From assembly GCA_041686315.1 (NCBI GenBank), contig JAWLEC010000078.1, positions 1 through 14,913 on the forward strand: a stretch of 14,913 nucleotides of DNA. Reading direction: 5' to 3'. The notes under the pieces were generated by a model. It did not search any database, had not been told where the DNA came from, and worked only from the letters and a program-made list of their open reading frames with translations. Positions 13,098 to 14,913 of the stretch are shown here, piece by piece. Source of the stretch: Sva-07 sp041686315 (lineage in GTDB: Bacteria > Actinomycetota > Acidimicrobiia > Acidimicrobiales > Ilumatobacteraceae). Position 1 is the first letter of the stretch. Each line of letters starts with the position of its first letter. Made by a program: the position numbers and the translations under genes.

Positions 13098-14913
13098 CTA
13101 CTTCAGCAACGGGTCGCGGGGCAGGCCGAGGATGCGCTCGCCGATCTGGTTGCGCTTGATCTCCGACGTGCCGCCGGCGATCGACATCCCGCGGTGCATC
13201 AGCACCAGCAGATTGCTCAGCCCACCCGGGCCGTCCATGAACAGCGAATCGGGGCCGTTCAGCTCGGTCATGATCGCCGCCGCCTCGTGGCCGATCTCAG
13301 ACAGCACGAGCTTGGTCATCGCCCCCTCCGGACCGGGCTCTCCGCCGGCGACGGCACGGTTCGCGCTGCGCAAATTGAGCAGCCCCATCGACTGGTGCTC
13401 GGCGATGTAGCGACCCACCCGCGACGCCCCACCGTCGAGACGCTCGGGGTGCGCATCGAACGGGGCGATCAGCGCCGAACCCGGCAACGACATCCCACCG
13501 GTGCCGCCACCGATGCTCACACTCTCGTTGCCGAGCGTCGCCCGGGCCACCGTCCACCCACCGTCGACCGGGCCGACCACGTCGTCGTCGGGCACGAACA
13601 CGTCGGCGAAGAACACCTCGTTGAAGTCCGAGGCACCCGACGTCTGCTTCAGCGGACGCACCTCGACACCCTCGGCGTGCATGTCGATCGCCATCATCGT
13701 GATGCCGTCATGCTTGGGCACGTCGGGATTGGTGCGCACCGTGGCGAACCCCATCCCGGCCACGTGGGCGCCGCTCGTCCACACCTTCTGGCCGTTGACC
13801 AGCCAGCCACCCTCGACCCGGGCCGCCTTCGTCTTCACACCCGCGGCGTCGGACCCGGCGTCGGGCTCGCTGAAGAGCTGACACCAGACGACCTCCTGCT
13901 CGAGCGCCGGGCGCACCCACCGGTCGATCTGGTCCTGCGTCGCGTACTGGATGATCGTGAGGATGTTCCAGGCCGTGATCCCGTAGGCGGGCCGGGCGAT
14001 GCCGGCATCGGCGAACTCCTGCTCGATCACGAGCTGCTCGACGGCGCCGGCGGCACGGCCGTACGGCTTCGGCCAGTGCGGCATCACGTAGCCGGTCTCG
14101 ATCAGGCGGGTGCGCTGCTCGTCGTCCGGCAGGCCACTGATGCTCTGCGCGAACGCCCGCACCTCGTCACGGATCGCCTCGGCCTCCGGCGGCAGGTCGA
14201 CGGCTTTCTCCCGGGCCACGCCCCGGCGGCTCATGTCGGTGAGCTCCCCGGCGGCGGCGGTGGCGTCGAGGTAGTGGAGCAGCGTCGTCGCCCGACGCAT
14301 GTAGAGGTGCGCGTCGTGCTCCCACGTGATGGCGATGCCGCCGTGCACCTGGGTGTTCAGGTTGGCGCACAGGTCGGCCGCCGGGGCGGCGAGCGTGGCC
14401 GCCACGGAGGCGGCGTAGGTGAGCTGGTCACCACCGGTGGCCGCCGCCCGGGCGGCATCCCACACGGCGCTGGTGGCGAGTTCGGTGGCCACGGCCATGT
14501 TGGCGCAGTGGTGCTTCACCGCCTGGTACATCGCGATCGGGCGGCCGAACTGGATCCGCTCCTTGGCGTACGCGGCGCCCATCTCGGTGCACTCGCGCGC
14601 CACGCCGACGGCGTCGGCGGAGAGGATCACCCGGGCGAGGTCGACCAGCGAACGCCGCGCTCCCGGCATCACGGTCGCCGACGCACCGGCGAGCGTCACG
14701 CGGGCGCTGCGCCGGGTGGCGTCGAGGCTCGGCGGCGACTCGATCGTCACGCCGTCACCGAACTCGACGACCGCCACGTCGTCGCCCACCGGCACGAGCA
14801 GCAGCTGGGCCGCGGCTCCACCGAGCACCACACCGGCTTCGCCCGTCGCCACACCGTCGGCAACCGTCACCGATCCACCGAGGGCAACCGCCCCGACCGT
14901 CGATCCGTCGGCG
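13098..14913 (-). CDS. Two-module acyl-CoA dehydrogenase, FadE34-like (5' end off window)
   Basis: The frame is open to the right edge, so the N-terminus is missing. The visible part of about 604 residues holds the C-terminal part of one acyl-CoA dehydrogenase module and a complete second one. Module 1 shows KERIQFGRPIAMYQAVKHH and VHGGIAITWEHDAHLYMRRA. Module 2 shows an N-terminal helical domain (PPEAEAIRDEVRAF), QLFSEPDAGSD, GWLVNGQKVWTSGAH, and AGGTSEIKRNQIGERILGL at the end. In module 2 the position of the classic YEGT catalytic glutamate is glycine (AGGT), while module 1 keeps the TWEHD glutamate. This matches fused alpha-beta enzymes such as mycobacterial FadE34, which dehydrogenate steroid side-chain or other bulky acyl-CoAs using FAD. 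The substrate here is inferred only loosely. Confidence 0.9.
   Translation of the reverse strand, partial: ADGSTVGAVALGGSVTVADGVATGEAGVVLGGAAAQLLLVPVGDDVAVVEFGDGVTIESPPSLDATRRSARVTLAGASATVMPGARRSLVDLARVILSADAVGVARECTEMGAAYAKERIQFGRPIAMYQAVKHHCANMAVATELATSAVWDAARAAATGGDQLTYAASVAATLAAPAADLCANLNTQVHGGIAITWEHDAHLYMRRATTLLHYLDATAAAGELTDMSRRGVAREKAVDLPPEAEAIRDEVRAFAQSISGLPDDEQRTRLIETGYVMPHWPKPYGRAAGAVEQLVIEQEFADAGIARPAYGITAWNILTIIQYATQDQIDRWVRPALEQEVVWCQLFSEPDAGSDAAGVKTKAARVEGGWLVNGQKVWTSGAHVAGMGFATVRTNPDVPKHDGITMMAIDMHAEGVEVRPLKQTSGASDFNEVFFADVFVPDDDVVGPVDGGWTVARATLGNESVSIGGGTGGMSLPGSALIAPFDAHPERLDGGASRVGRYIAEHQSMGLLNLRSANRAVAGGEPGPEGAMTKLVLSEIGHEAAAIMTELNGPDSLFMDGPGGLSNLLVLMHRGMSIAGGTSEIKRNQIGERILGLPRDPLLK

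Noticed and set aside
1..14913. CRISPR arrays, rRNA or ordinary tRNA genes
   Set aside because: No regularly spaced repeats and no rRNA or complete tRNA cloverleaf were seen; the only tRNA-like ends are those of ssrA and its att duplicate.

Overview
This is a high-GC stretch of an actinobacterial chromosome. Codon use, frequent GTG starts, abundant VapBC-type modules, a FadE34-like tandem acyl-CoA dehydrogenase and apparently leaderless promoters (start codon 6-7 nt after a TAnnnT box) all fit. Acidimicrobiia is my best guess at class level, but that is inference.

Layout. (1) 1-4292 is a core-like block: smpB, a convergent flavin-reductase-like gene, then a tightly coupled three-gene operon (NPP/alkaline-phosphatase-superfamily hydrolase, PhyH 2-oxoglutarate dioxygenase, HD-domain oxygenase of the PhnZ type), then the tmRNA gene ssrA. 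The operon looks like an oxidative organophosphonate-degradation unit (PhnY+PhnZ) with an added phospho/phosphono-hydrolase. smpB and ssrA, the two partners of trans-translation, lie 3.3 kb apart on the same strand. (2) 4268-7015 is a small genomic island bounded by a perfect 27-bp direct repeat of the ssrA 3' end (T-arm plus acceptor strand). It carries an RHH antitoxin-Fic pair and a DUF433-DUF5615 pair, with gene-free DNA and insertion-element-like repeats, but no recognisable integrase. (3) 7045-9049 is a two-gene operon of membrane PH-domain (bPH2; YdbS/YdbT-like) proteins on the minus strand. (4) 9050-13097 is an accessory and decay zone: a VapBC pair, a chimeric ISL3 transposase/GNAT remnant, an SRPBCC-like gene with an apparent internal deletion, a truncated MBL-fold hydrolase, a Phd-VapC pair and a DinB-like N-terminal stub. 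(5) 13098-14913 is the C-terminal three quarters or so of a two-module acyl-CoA dehydrogenase that runs off the right edge.

How the parts work together. SmpB and tmRNA rescue stalled ribosomes, and the ssrA 3' end doubles as an integration site. Four toxin-antitoxin modules sit within 8.1 kb, two inside the island and two in the decay zone, each with overlapping or nearly abutting genes and a promoter close to the antitoxin start; three of those promoters have palindromes or inverted repeats. The operon at 1318-3850 should release phosphate or oxidise the C-P bond of small phosphonates. All assignments are from reading the sequence; no database search was possible.
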